Position numbers and translations under genes: made by a program. A stretch of 6,129 bases of DNA from Methanosarcina sp. UBA402 (GTDB lineage Archaea; Halobacteriota; Methanosarcinia; Methanosarcinales; Methanosarcinaceae), in the NCBI GenBank assembly GCA_002509325.1, contig DADO01000018.1:46429-52557 (forward strand). The letters are read 5' to 3'. Below are positions 1 to 6,087 of the stretch, piece after piece (position 1 is the stretch's first letter; every line of letters starts with the position of its first letter). The notes beneath the pieces are model-generated. The model searched no databases, was not told where the DNA came from, and was given only the letters and a program-made list of their open reading frames with translations.

Positions 1-96
1 TGACTGATAAGAGAGTGACTGATTAGAGAATGACTGATAAGAGAGTGACTGATTAGAGAATGACTGATAAAAGAGTGACTGATTAGAGAGTGACTG
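1..96. repeat. 15-bp tandem repeat array running into the amidohydrolase start
   Basis: Six full copies of a 15-bp unit (TGACTGATAAGAGAG or TGACTGATTAGAGAA with minor changes) occupy 1-90, and a partial seventh (TGACTG) occupies 91-96. The two variants alternate, giving a 30-bp higher-order unit repeated three times. The array begins at the window edge, so its true length is unknown. In the phase of the downstream gene, each unit begins with an ATG or GTG codon followed by ACT GAT, and every second unit carries an in-phase TAG (54-56, 84-86). The upstream sequence therefore cannot extend the protein. The last unit supplies the GTG at 90 and the GAGAGTGA stretch just before ATG 99. There are no spacers, so this is not CRISPR. 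Replication slippage is the simplest origin. Confidence 0.95.
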
Positions 97-98
97 CC

Positions 99-899
99 AT
101 GAAAGCCGCCTGCATCCAGATGAATATCTTCCTTTGCTCAAAACAGGAAAACCTTGAGCGTGCCCTCTCCCTGGCAGAAGAAGCAGTTTCGAAAGACGCT
201 GAACTGCTTGCATTTCCAGAAGTTTTCTCAACCGGGTTTTGCTATGACCGCATAGCTGAGGTGGCCGAGTCTGTTTCCGGTCCTACTCTGGAAGCTTTAT
301 GTGATTTTTCAAAGGAACATAGGTGTATTCTTGCAGGTTCAATGATAGAACAGAGAAAAAGGCAAGTAATAGGTGCAGAAAAGCCATCCTCCTCTCAGTT
401 TAACCTGGGTTTCTGCATAGAATCCGGAAAGCTGGCCGGTATCCGCCGAAAAGTCCAGCTTTATGGTCCCGAAAAAAAATATTTTGCTTCTGGAGACAGC
501 ATAGCTCCTATCAGGCTGCAAAAGCACGGGCTCTCAATTGGGCTTATAGTCTGCAATGAACTCAGATATCCAGAAGTTGCCCGAAAACTGGCTCTAGAGG
601 GAGCAGACCTGCTGGTCTCAGCTGCCGAGATTCCGGATTTTTATATCTATCCCTGGCGCATTATGTCTCTTTCGAGGGCGATTGAAAATCAGCTACCTCA
701 CATCGCCTGTAACAGGGTAGGGAAAGACAGGTATTCGACTTATCCAGGTAGCTCTTTTATTGCGGACGGATGGGGAAGGATTCTGGCAGAAGCTGGAAAA
801 GAGGAATGTGTCCTTATAGGGGAAATTGATCTTGAAGAGGCAAAAGAAATCAGTCAAACTGGTTCTATTTGTGAAGATCGCAGGCCTGAACTGTATTAA
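99..899 (+). CDS. Carbon-nitrogen hydrolase (nitrilase superfamily) amidohydrolase
   Basis: A probable cytoplasmic C-N hydrolase that cleaves a small amide, omega-amide or carbamoyl substrate; the exact substrate cannot be read from the sequence. Numbered from a GTG at 90, the catalytic triad is visible. Glu44 lies in AFPEVFSTGF, Lys121 in RRKVQLYGPEKKYF, and Cys155 in GLIVCNELRYPE, with the accessory Glu near 128. The family blocks GADLL (171-175), SRAIENQ (195-201) and the terminal RRPELY are also present. Length (266-269 aa) is typical for a single-domain member. I prefer ATG 99 because the protein then begins MKAACIQMNI, as relatives do. The GTG at 90 adds only three residues and lies in the repeat array. 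No classical GGAGG precedes it, only GAGAGTGA. It converges on gatB. No promoter is visible; it would lie in or beyond the array. It is complete, ending in TAA. Confidence 0.9.
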   Translation: MKAACIQMNIFLCSKQENLERALSLAEEAVSKDAELLAFPEVFSTGFCYDRIAEVAESVSGPTLEALCDFSKEHRCILAGSMIEQRKRQVIGAEKPSSSQFNLGFCIESGKLAGIRRKVQLYGPEKKYFASGDSIAPIRLQKHGLSIGLIVCNELRYPEVARKLALEGADLLVSAAEIPDFYIYPWRIMSLSRAIENQLPHIACNRVGKDRYSTYPGSSFIADGWGRILAEAGKEECVLIGEIDLEEAKEISQTGSICEDRRPELY

Positions 900-910
900 A
901 GGTTAGTATA

Positions 911-943
911 AATGAAGATTAAATGAAGATTAAATGAAGACTA
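911..943. repeat. Three-copy 11-bp tandem repeat
   Basis: AATGAAGATTA occurs at 911-921 and 922-932, and a one-base variant AATGAAGACTA at 933-943. It starts 11 bp after the amidohydrolase stop. The 11-bp period does not preserve a reading frame, so it is unlikely to be coding; each copy only creates very short ATG-initiated frames. Nothing ties it to a known element. Confidence 0.85.
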
Positions 944-981
944 ATTGCTGACCTGAAGGTTTGTAAGGTTCTGAATAAGAC

Positions 982-998
982 GTTTTTTTCGTTTTTTA
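982..998 (+). terminator. Oligo-T terminator of the amidohydrolase gene
   Basis: Two T runs, seven Ts at 983-989 and six Ts at 992-997, lie about 85 bp after the stop codon on the sense strand. Archaeal RNA polymerase terminates at such U tracts without needing a stable hairpin. This is the best candidate 3' end before the convergent gatB gene. Confidence 0.6.
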
Positions 999-1014
999 AT
1001 TCATATTTTCTTAT

Positions 1015-1191
1015 ATGGCGGCAGGCGAGACTGTGCCGAGGCTCCAGATAGAAAAGCTAAAAACATCTATCCCGTAATTCCTGTCAGATTTCAACCTGAA
1101 TAAAACCCTGCCCTTTCTTGAGGTAGATAAAATATTCCTTATCCCTAAAAAAGAATTCCAAAAAATCCAGAATCCAGAAGATAAAAAGTAG
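1015..1191 (+). pseudogene. Possible decayed small reading frame in the convergent gap
   Basis: Between the two convergent genes one plus-strand frame stays open, apart from a single TAA, for 58 codons. ATG at 1015 opens a 20-residue stretch (MAAGETVPRLQIEKLK...) ended by TAA at 1075-1077. The same frame then continues without a stop for 37 codons (FLSDFNLNKTLPFLEVDK...) to TAG at 1189-1191. Codon choice in the first half looks like neighbouring genes, whereas the second half is AT- and Lys-rich. I recognise no family. There is no clear ribosome binding site, and the frame sits just after the oligo-T terminator. It may be a gene remnant or chance. The rest of the 900-1214 gap holds only the repeat and the terminators. 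Confidence 0.15.
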
Positions 1192-1219
1192 TTAAAAAGG
1201 TAAACCCTGCCGGGTTACC
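1180..1219 (-). terminator. Hairpin plus T-rich tract at the end of gatCAB
   Basis: GGTAA (1199-1203) pairs with TTACC (1215-1219), and CCC (1205-1207) with GGG (1212-1214). This leaves a bulged A at 1204 and a TGCC loop. The stem overlaps the gatB stop codon. On the minus strand it is followed by a T-rich stretch (TTTTTAACTACTTTTTA, about 1182-1198), and further T6 runs lie at 1160-1165 and 1147-1152. This fits transcription termination for the operon. Confidence 0.6.
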
Positions 1220-2702
1220 CTTTTAGTTCTTTAATTATCAGTTCGCGTGCAGTTTTTGCGTCTGCTGTGCCTTTTGTCTTTTTCATGACCTGCCCCACAA
1301 GGAAGTTTAAGGATTTCTCCGTGCCTCCAAGATAGTCCTGTACTGCAGCTTCATTTTCGGCTATTGCTTCAGCAACCGCTTTAGTTACCAGGTCGTCTTC
1401 GGCTTTGAAAAGGTTCTTTTCTTCGATAATCTGGAACGGGGATTTTTCCTCGCTGGTGTCAAGCATAGTTCGAATCACTTCAACTGCTGCCCTGTCACTG
1501 ATTTTACCTTCGGCAAAGAGGTTAACCAGTTCTACCATATCTGAAACCTTAAAGGAATTCTTTATTTTCGGGTCTTTTGCATGGATGAAACCTATCCTCT
1601 TTCCGTCATAAGAAGAGATTGCAAGGTCACGGTAATTTAATTCCCCAAGAAAGACATCAGCTGTCCAGGTAGCTGCAAGCTTCGGGTCCACGCCCTTTGC
1701 ACAGACGCCTTCATAGAAATCGGCAAGCATAATCTTTGACGTAAGAGATCTTGCATGCATATCTGTAATTTCATACTGTTCTGTGAAACGGGCACGCTTT
1801 GCATCCGGAAGTTCGGGAAGGGTCTCCCTAATTGCAGGAATCCAATCGGTAACGCGCATAGGCATGAGGTCAGGCTCGCGGAAGTAGCGGTAATCCTCAG
1901 CTTCTTCTTTTGTCCTCATTGAAAGCGTTACGCCCCTACCTTCGTCAAAGTGACGAGTCTCCTGTATGACTTCTCCTCCACGCCTGATTACGTTTTTCTG
2001 GCGCATAATCTCATAGAGAAGGGCTCTTTCAACTCCTTTGTGAGAGGAAATATTCTTAACCTCAACACGGGTACCCCAGTGGACCGAGACGTTTGCATCC
2101 ACACGCATTGCTCCTTCCAGATTGCCGTCAAAAACATCCAGATACTCAAGGATATTCCTGAACTTGTCAAGGAACCTTCTTGCTTCTTTGGGGCTGCGCA
2201 TATCAGGCTCTGTAACAGTCTCAATTAGGGGCATACCTGACCTGTTATAATCGATGAGGACACCCTTTGATTTTTCTATGCTCCCTATGTGCGCAAGCTT
2301 GCCAGGATCTTCTTCCATGTGGGCTCTTGTAATCCCTACCGTATGCTCCCCATCTTCGCCTTCAATTACAACTTTTCCATTGCTTACGATTGGGAAATCA
2401 TACTGCGTAATCTGGAAACCTTTGGGAAGGTCAGGGTAGAAATAATTCTTCCTGTGGAACTGTGTCTCTTCGGCAATCTCTCCTTCAAGGGCAAGCCCAA
2501 TTTTAATTGCGGCTTCTACTGCTTTTTTATTCAGCACCGGCAGTGCTCCTGGAAGACCAAGGCAGATTGGACAGGTGTGAGTGTTGGGAGCTGCATCGTG
2601 ATAATCTGAAGAGCAACCGCAGAACATCTTGGTCTTAAGTTTGTTTAGCTGAACATGGATCTCAAGCCCAATCCTTACCCCGTCAGGGTTTTCATAGACC
2701 AT
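1215..2702 (-). CDS. gatB: Asp-tRNA(Asn)/Glu-tRNA(Gln) amidotransferase subunit B
   Basis: The tRNA-binding, kinase-like subunit of GatCAB. It phosphorylates the side-chain carboxylate of Asp or Glu on misacylated tRNA and amidates it with ammonia channelled from GatA. In the archaea I know of, GatDE handles Gln-tRNA, so Asn-tRNA formation is the more likely role. At 495 aa it is slightly longer than many bacterial GatBs. Seen: GLEIHVQL (12-19, Glu14 and His16), zinc-type cysteines 28, 30, 44 and 47, the family signature RKNYFYPDLPKGFQITQYD (84-102), HMEEDPGK (128-135), LIDYNRSGMPLIETVTEPD (149-167), VDANVSV (201-207) and YRYFREPDL (271-279). A C-terminal YqeY-like helical tail follows. The loop after VDANVSV is short: HW precedes GTR where bacterial proteins carry an RPKG-type insert. 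ATG at 2702 directly abuts the gatA TAA and has a strong AGGAGGTGG site. Confidence 0.97.
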   Translation of the reverse strand: MVYENPDGVRIGLEIHVQLNKLKTKMFCGCSSDYHDAAPNTHTCPICLGLPGALPVLNKKAVEAAIKIGLALEGEIAEETQFHRKNYFYPDLPKGFQITQYDFPIVSNGKVVIEGEDGEHTVGITRAHMEEDPGKLAHIGSIEKSKGVLIDYNRSGMPLIETVTEPDMRSPKEARRFLDKFRNILEYLDVFDGNLEGAMRVDANVSVHWGTRVEVKNISSHKGVERALLYEIMRQKNVIRRGGEVIQETRHFDEGRGVTLSMRTKEEAEDYRYFREPDLMPMRVTDWIPAIRETLPELPDAKRARFTEQYEITDMHARSLTSKIMLADFYEGVCAKGVDPKLAATWTADVFLGELNYRDLAISSYDGKRIGFIHAKDPKIKNSFKVSDMVELVNLFAEGKISDRAAVEVIRTMLDTSEEKSPFQIIEEKNLFKAEDDLVTKAVAEAIAENEAAVQDYLGGTEKSLNFLVGQVMKKTKGTADAKTARELIIKELKG

Positions 2703-4130
2703 TTACGCCACCTCCTGGGGCCTTTTTGTGTGATAATCCGTGCTCTGCTCGAAAGTGTATGCTGCACGCAGGACAGTGGGCTCGTCAAAGGGCTTGCCCA
2801 TTATCTGAAGCCCTATTGGAAGGCCGTCAGTAAAACCACAGGGTACAGAAATCGAGGGTAAGCCTGCAAGATTGATCGGGCAGGTATTCACATCCGAAAG
2901 GTAGAGGGTGAGCGGATCTTCGATTGTTTCTCCTATTTTGAAAGCAGGGTTCGGCATAGTTGGAGCCATAAGCACATCAACTTTTGAGAGTGCCCTGTCA
3001 AAGTCCTTTTTCACAAGGGTCCTGACCTTCAGAGCTTTTAAGTAGTATTTGTCGTGGTATCCTGCTGAAAGAGCATAGGTTCCAAGGAGAATTCTTCTTT
3101 TCACTTCTGCCCCAAAACCTTCAGCTCTTGTCTTCGAAACCATAGTATGCCAGTTATCACCGCTAGCTCTAAAACCGTAACTGGTTCCATCGAAGCGGGC
3201 AAGGTTTGAGGAGGCTTCGCTCACTGCAATGATATAATACGAAGCAAGGGCATACTTTATATTGGGCATAGAAAGTTCTTCCCAGGCCGCTCCAAGACTC
3301 TCATACTTATGTATGGCATTCCATACGGCTTTTTCAACATCTGGGTGTATGCCTTCTCCGAAAAATTCCTTCGGGATTCCAATCTTGAGTCCTTTTACAT
3401 CCTCGACAAGGGCTTTCTGATATTCGGTTTTACTGTCAATTGAAGTAGAATCCTTGTGGTCGTACCCAGCTATGACGTCCATAAGCACTGCAATGTCTGT
3501 TACGTTATTTGCAAGAGGGCCTACTTGCTCAAGAGAGTTTGCGTAAGCCACTACTCCGTGTCTGGAAACGGCTCCGTACGTAGGCTTAAGCCCAACAACC
3601 CCACAGAATGCTGCAGGGCAGCGTATTGATCCGCCTGTGTCTGAACCAAGGGCAAAGGGGGCTTGTCCTGCTGCAACGACGGCTGTACTGCCTCCGGAAG
3701 ATCCGCCTGGCACTCTTTCAAGGTCCCAGGGGTTTGCAGTCGGCCCAAAATAGCTGGTTTCGGTAGAAGAACCCATTGCAAACTCGTCCATATTGGTTTT
3801 TCCAAGGATTACTGCGCCTGCAGCAAGGAGCTTCTCGATAACATGGGCATTGAAAGGAGGAATATAATTTTCGAGAAGCTTCGAACCGCAGCTGTTTGGC
3901 AGTCCGGCTACAGAAATATTGTCCTTTATCGCAATTGGCACGCCTGCAAGAGGGCCATTATGCCCCTTTGTGTCAATTTTCTTCGCCTGCTCAAGGGCTT
4001 TTTCAGAAACTGTTATATATCCGTTAATTTTGTTCTTTTTTATAACTTCGAGGTAGTGAGCTGTTATTTCTTCGGCTGAACTTTCTTCAATTTTCTCTTT
4101 TATCTGTGCAACACTCATCCATTTTGCCAT
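2703..4130 (-). CDS. gatA: Asp-tRNA(Asn)/Glu-tRNA(Gln) amidotransferase subunit A
   Basis: The amidase-signature subunit of GatCAB. It hydrolyses glutamine (or asparagine) and passes ammonia to GatB. The protein is 475 aa, full length for the family. The Ser-cisSer-Lys triad is visible: Lys69 in GVPIAIKDN, Ser144 in PGGSSGGS (the cis-Ser) and nucleophile Ser168 in GSDTGGSIR. These align with Lys79/Ser154/Ser178 of the Staphylococcus aureus enzyme with a constant offset of ten, which argues against internal indels in the core. KTNMDEFAMGSSTE (111-124) and GLKPTYG are also typical GatA blocks. It starts 11 bp after the gatC stop and ends in a TAA directly followed by the gatB ATG, so the three genes form one operon. 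The ATG at 4130 follows a strong GGAGGA site. No defects are seen. Confidence 0.97.
   Translation of the reverse strand: MAKWMSVAQIKEKIEESSAEEITAHYLEVIKKNKINGYITVSEKALEQAKKIDTKGHNGPLAGVPIAIKDNISVAGLPNSCGSKLLENYIPPFNAHVIEKLLAAGAVILGKTNMDEFAMGSSTETSYFGPTANPWDLERVPGGSSGGSTAVVAAGQAPFALGSDTGGSIRCPAAFCGVVGLKPTYGAVSRHGVVAYANSLEQVGPLANNVTDIAVLMDVIAGYDHKDSTSIDSKTEYQKALVEDVKGLKIGIPKEFFGEGIHPDVEKAVWNAIHKYESLGAAWEELSMPNIKYALASYYIIAVSEASSNLARFDGTSYGFRASGDNWHTMVSKTRAEGFGAEVKRRILLGTYALSAGYHDKYYLKALKVRTLVKKDFDRALSKVDVLMAPTMPNPAFKIGETIEDPLTLYLSDVNTCPINLAGLPSISVPCGFTDGLPIGLQIMGKPFDEPTVLRAAYTFEQSTDYHTKRPQEVA
2708..2716 (-). promoter_or_regulatory. gatB ribosome binding site inside gatA
   Basis: The minus strand reads AGGAGGTGG five bases before the gatB ATG, a near-perfect match to the archaeal anti-Shine-Dalgarno sequence. 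It lies in the last codons of gatA, so gatB translation is probably coupled to termination of gatA. Confidence 0.85.
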
Positions 4131-4135
4131 AAAAA

Positions 4136-4143
4136 TCCTCCTC
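4136..4143 (-). promoter_or_regulatory. gatA ribosome binding site overlapping the gatC stop
   Basis: The minus strand reads TGAGGAGGA followed by five T-rich bases and the gatA ATG. The gatC TGA stop (4142-4144) is part of the same string, so a ribosome ending gatC sits directly on the gatA site. This suggests translational coupling of GatC and GatA. Confidence 0.85.
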
Positions 4144-4423
4144 AGCCGATTTTCGGAACCTTGAAAGTCCCATTCTGTTTATCTTCAGTGTTTTCAAGAA
4201 CAACTTCCTGCGGGAGGGATTCTTCCACCATATCCTCCCTGAATACGTTATAAACCTCAGCCACATGATAAGTGGGAGCTACATCTTCGGTCTGTAATTC
4301 GTCAAGCTGTCCGAAGTATCCCAACACGGAATTAAGTTTTTCCATATATTCGACGGTTTCCTGTTCGCTAATATCAATGCGAGCAAGCCAGCCGATGTGT
4401 TCTACATCTTCTTTTGTGATCAT
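4142..4423 (-). CDS. gatC: Asp-tRNA(Asn)/Glu-tRNA(Gln) amidotransferase subunit C
   Basis: The small non-catalytic subunit, which wraps around GatA and stabilises its contact with GatB. The protein is 93 aa, the usual GatC size. The N-terminus (ITKEDVEHIGWLARIDISEQE) matches the family pattern of an initiator helix with an xVxHIAxLARL-like core. It is followed by LNSVLGYFGQLDELQTEDVAPTYH, corresponding to the typical LNxIL.....L...DVxPxxH block, and then REDMVEESLPQEVVLENTEDKQNGTFKVPKI, the conserved tail. It is the first gene of the operon with gatA and gatB. ATG at 4423 has a GAGGA site about six bases upstream. The gene is complete and ends in TGA. Confidence 0.95.
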   Translation of the reverse strand: MITKEDVEHIGWLARIDISEQETVEYMEKLNSVLGYFGQLDELQTEDVAPTYHVAEVYNVFREDMVEESLPQEVVLENTEDKQNGTFKVPKIG

Positions 4424-4427
4424 GAAA

Positions 4428-4435
4428 GTTCCTCA
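4428..4435 (-). promoter_or_regulatory. gatC ribosome binding site
   Basis: The minus strand reads TGAGGAAC, with core GAGGA at 4430-4434, six bases before the gatC ATG. It is weaker than the gatA and gatB sites. It lies inside a 17-nt segment that is duplicated upstream at 4537-4553. Confidence 0.7.
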
Positions 4436-4497
4436 AAAATAGAATGATTCCGAATAGAATGCCATTGGTGATGAATAATAGAAACAGGTTAATGGGT

Positions 4498-4509
4498 TAA
4501 ATATATTCT
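4498..4509 (-). promoter_or_regulatory. Candidate TATA/BRE promoter of gatCAB
   Basis: The minus strand reads GAATATATTTAA, preceded by purine-rich GAGGAGA, resembling an archaeal TATA box with an upstream BRE. Transcription would start about 25 bases downstream, near 4475, giving a leader of roughly 50 nt before gatC. The element also reads TTAAATATA on the plus strand, so its orientation is not certain from sequence alone. Confidence 0.5.
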
Positions 4510-4608
4510 CTCCTCTGCGCCGTTAATGCCTGAATTGTTCCTCAATAATAGAAAAGTTTCTTTTTTATTTTTATGTGATAGTAACCAATAAGATTTGATA
4601 GCAGTAAG

Positions 4609-5787
4609 TTATCCCATTATCTTTAACTTTTTCTGCCTCCTGTTAATATCATACATCTGAACTTTCTTCATTTTTGCGAGATTGAGTGTTTTCTCAAGTT
4701 CATCATCGGTGAGGTGCCTGGCTTCGATATAGCCATTGTCTACGGCTTCGTTGAAAATTTCGTATCCCAGTGCTGAGCGGGCAAGGACTGTAGTCCAGCC
4801 TATTGGGCTGCCAACTCCTCCAAAGGAGATATCCGAATTTTCGGCGGTAAGGTCTGTGCAGAAACGGCAGGATGAACTCCTATATTCGTCAAACTCACTA
4901 AGTTCGAAGACATGTTCCTTTCCATCTTTCAGAGTAACCTCGAATTTCCCTTTCCGGATTTTCATAGCATCTACATTTTCCAACAGTATTCCATAGCTTT
5001 CAAGCACGGCTTTAATTCCCTCATAGGAGAAAGTATCCATACAAAAAAGCCCGAGTTTGAGCACTTTCGCCCTCATGAAAAGATGCAGGAAACCGAAAGA
5101 GCTTTTCTGCATTTTGGTAACAGCATCGATATTGCAGCTTGTCCCTACAAAGGCGATGCTATTCATTCCCTGTTTAATCGAACTCATAAGGGCTTCAAGG
5201 GTCATGGAATGCGAGTAAATGCTGCCGCTGCTCTCAAGAATTTCTTCCCTGGTCTTCGCAACTATTGGTACAGGTTTCCAGGTTTCTTCTTTTGAGCGGA
5301 CTGTGACCACGGCACAATCGATCAACCCTTCATCCAGGGCGTACAGGAGAAGAGAGGTTACAACCCCTCCATCCTGGCCCCTTACCTCGGGAATGGCCGA
5401 TTTTGCTGCATATGCATACCTGAAACATCCTATGAGCCCTTCTTCTGTGGTTATAGTTCTTGGGCACTGATTGTAGCAAACCCCACAGGCTTTACAGGGT
5501 CCGATCAGTTTTGGTACGCCGCCGTCGATAGTTATGTATTCACAGCTTGCTGCGCAGGCTCCACAGAGGGTACAGATGCCCGGTTTTATGATATCCTTTC
5601 TCAGTTTTCCAAAGGAAATCTTTTCCTTTTCACTAAGGCTCCGCTTGAGCCGGATGACGCTTTTTTCCAGCACGTCGAATTTTTGTTTGCATTCGGGACC
5701 GCAGAAATAATATTTTCTCCCCCCGTAGTCCGAAACATATTTAGTGTTGTCAGGTATAATTTTCTTGCAAATAGGATCAAGCGGCAT
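4609..5787 (-). CDS. YHS/TRASH domain-[4Fe-4S]-FrhB fusion: F420-type iron-sulfur flavoprotein
   Basis: A predicted cytoplasmic coenzyme F420 oxidoreductase of the FrhB/FdhB/FpoF family, moving electrons between F420, flavin and iron-sulfur clusters; its partner is unknown. Residues 1-38 form a YHS/TRASH-like metal-binding module with DPIC at the start, then YYFCGPEC (pattern C-X21-C-X3-C: Cys7, 29, 33). Two [4Fe-4S] motifs follow: Cys72/75/78/82 and Cys98/101/104/108-Pro. FrhB N- and C-terminal domains span about 125-390, with GQDGGVVTSLL, FVGTSCNIDAV (Cys218), LGLFCMDTFSYEGI (Cys249), and CRFCTDLTAENSDISFGGVGSPIGW (Cys307, 310). I chose the ATG at 5787 because GGAGG lies six bases upstream and the YHS domain begins there. 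An in-frame ATG at 5838 would add 17 unlike residues with no good binding site. It lies upstream of gatC on the same strand, but 185 bp and a candidate promoter separate them. Confidence 0.9.
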   Translation of the reverse strand: MPLDPICKKIIPDNTKYVSDYGGRKYYFCGPECKQKFDVLEKSVIRLKRSLSEKEKISFGKLRKDIIKPGICTLCGACAASCEYITIDGGVPKLIGPCKACGVCYNQCPRTITTEEGLIGCFRYAYAAKSAIPEVRGQDGGVVTSLLLYALDEGLIDCAVVTVRSKEETWKPVPIVAKTREEILESSGSIYSHSMTLEALMSSIKQGMNSIAFVGTSCNIDAVTKMQKSSFGFLHLFMRAKVLKLGLFCMDTFSYEGIKAVLESYGILLENVDAMKIRKGKFEVTLKDGKEHVFELSEFDEYRSSSCRFCTDLTAENSDISFGGVGSPIGWTTVLARSALGYEIFNEAVDNGYIEARHLTDDELEKTLNLAKMKKVQMYDINRRQKKLKIMG

Positions 5788-5793
5788 TAAGAA

Positions 5794-5798
5794 CCTCC
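5794..5798 (-). promoter_or_regulatory. Ribosome binding site deciding the YHS-FrhB start
   Basis: The minus strand reads TGGAGGTTC with GGAGG six bases before the ATG at 5787. The alternative in-frame ATG at 5838 has only a weak GAG before it. This fixes the start at the DPIC-containing N-terminus. Confidence 0.85.
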
Positions 5799-5824
5799 AT
5801 AAGGTTATGTAGGAACTTGAGGAA

Positions 5825-5838
5825 ATGCCATTAGGCAT
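5825..5838 (-). other. Small hairpin in the YHS-FrhB leader
   Basis: ATGCC (5825-5829) and GGCAT (5834-5838) can form a five-base stem with an ATTA loop in the predicted 5' leader. The hairpin covers the alternative ATG at 5838, about 26 bases before the Shine-Dalgarno sequence. It is short, and its significance is unknown. Confidence 0.3.
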
Positions 5839-5868
5839 GCTCTTTTCAGGGAATGCTTCAGTGACAGC

Positions 5869-5960
5869 TTTTTAAATTACTTGTAATATATCTACGAAGT
5901 TGTATTGTCTACGCGGTTTTATAGCTTTAATTTTTATAATTTATATTTTTTATAATTATG
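5869..5960 (-). promoter_or_regulatory. AT-rich promoter region of the YHS-FrhB gene
   Basis: The upstream stretch 5788-6129 holds no convincing gene. On the minus strand several TATA-like elements are present: CTATAAAA (5917-5924), AGATATATTAC (about 5883-5893) and TAATTTAAAAA (about 5870-5880). Any would give a leader of about 60-105 nt. I cannot choose between them. The remainder (5961-6129) contains the short palindromes and direct repeats listed separately. Confidence 0.4.
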
Positions 5961-6011
5961 CATCGTATTTATTCTTATAAGCATTTGTCAGGAATTCACC
6001 TGGAAAATGTT

Positions 6012-6049
6012 GCTCTAGAGCGAGAGATCCTGTCCAATGGATAATATCC
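6012..6049. repeat. Two short palindromes far upstream of YHS-FrhB
   Basis: GCTCTAGAGC (6012-6021) is a perfect 10-bp palindrome. GGATA-A-TATCC (6039-6049) is a perfect five-base inverted repeat with one central base. Both lie upstream of the likely core promoter. They could be operators of this gene or of a gene outside the window, or chance. Confidence 0.4.
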
Positions 6050-6087
6050 GAAAAAAGGAAAAACAACAGTGCTAAAATAGATAACAG

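Larger units (their letters stand above)
4428..4553. repeat. Direct repeat of the gatC leader segment (two 17-nt copies)
   Basis: GTTCCTCAAAAATAGAA at 4428-4444 recurs as GTTCCTCAATAATAGAA at 4537-4553, 16 of 17 identical at an offset of 109 bp. On the minus strand these read TTCTATTWTTGAGGAAC, that is, the gatC ribosome-binding region plus the sequence before it. The core TTCTATT also occurs at 4453-4459 and 4477-4483, giving four copies in the gatC upstream region. The far copy is not followed by a start codon (TTCAGG where gatC has TTCATG). Confidence 0.75.

Noticed and set aside
1..96. CRISPR array
   Set aside because: The repeats are directly adjacent, with no unique spacers and a unit of only 15 bp.
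1189..1191. Amber codon as possible pyrrolysine
   Set aside because: All five real genes end in TAA or TGA. The TAG here ends a doubtful remnant, and readthrough would meet TAA three codons later.
1988..2609. Reading frames overlapping gatB (78-residue minus, 92- and 106-residue plus)
   Set aside because: All overlap well-conserved gatB sequence in other frames and show no domain or ribosome binding site.
3663..4079. 138-residue plus-strand reading frame
   Set aside because: It lies wholly antisense to gatA, whose catalytic motifs are intact. No family features or binding site support it.
4530..4572. Small plus-strand RNA ending in the T-rich tract at 4561-4571
   Set aside because: A TTAAATATA box and a T tract are present, but the interval is very short, unstructured and better explained as the gatC promoter region.
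4912..5295. 127-residue plus-strand reading frame
   Set aside because: It is antisense to the FrhB domain, with no recognisable protein features; it is a shadow of the real gene.
5788..5838. A 17-residue N-terminal extension of the YHS-FrhB protein from the ATG at 5838
   Set aside because: The ATG at 5787 has a strong GGAGG six bases upstream and puts the YHS domain at the very start. The extension is low in family likeness, has no good binding site, and would bury the GGAGG inside coding sequence.
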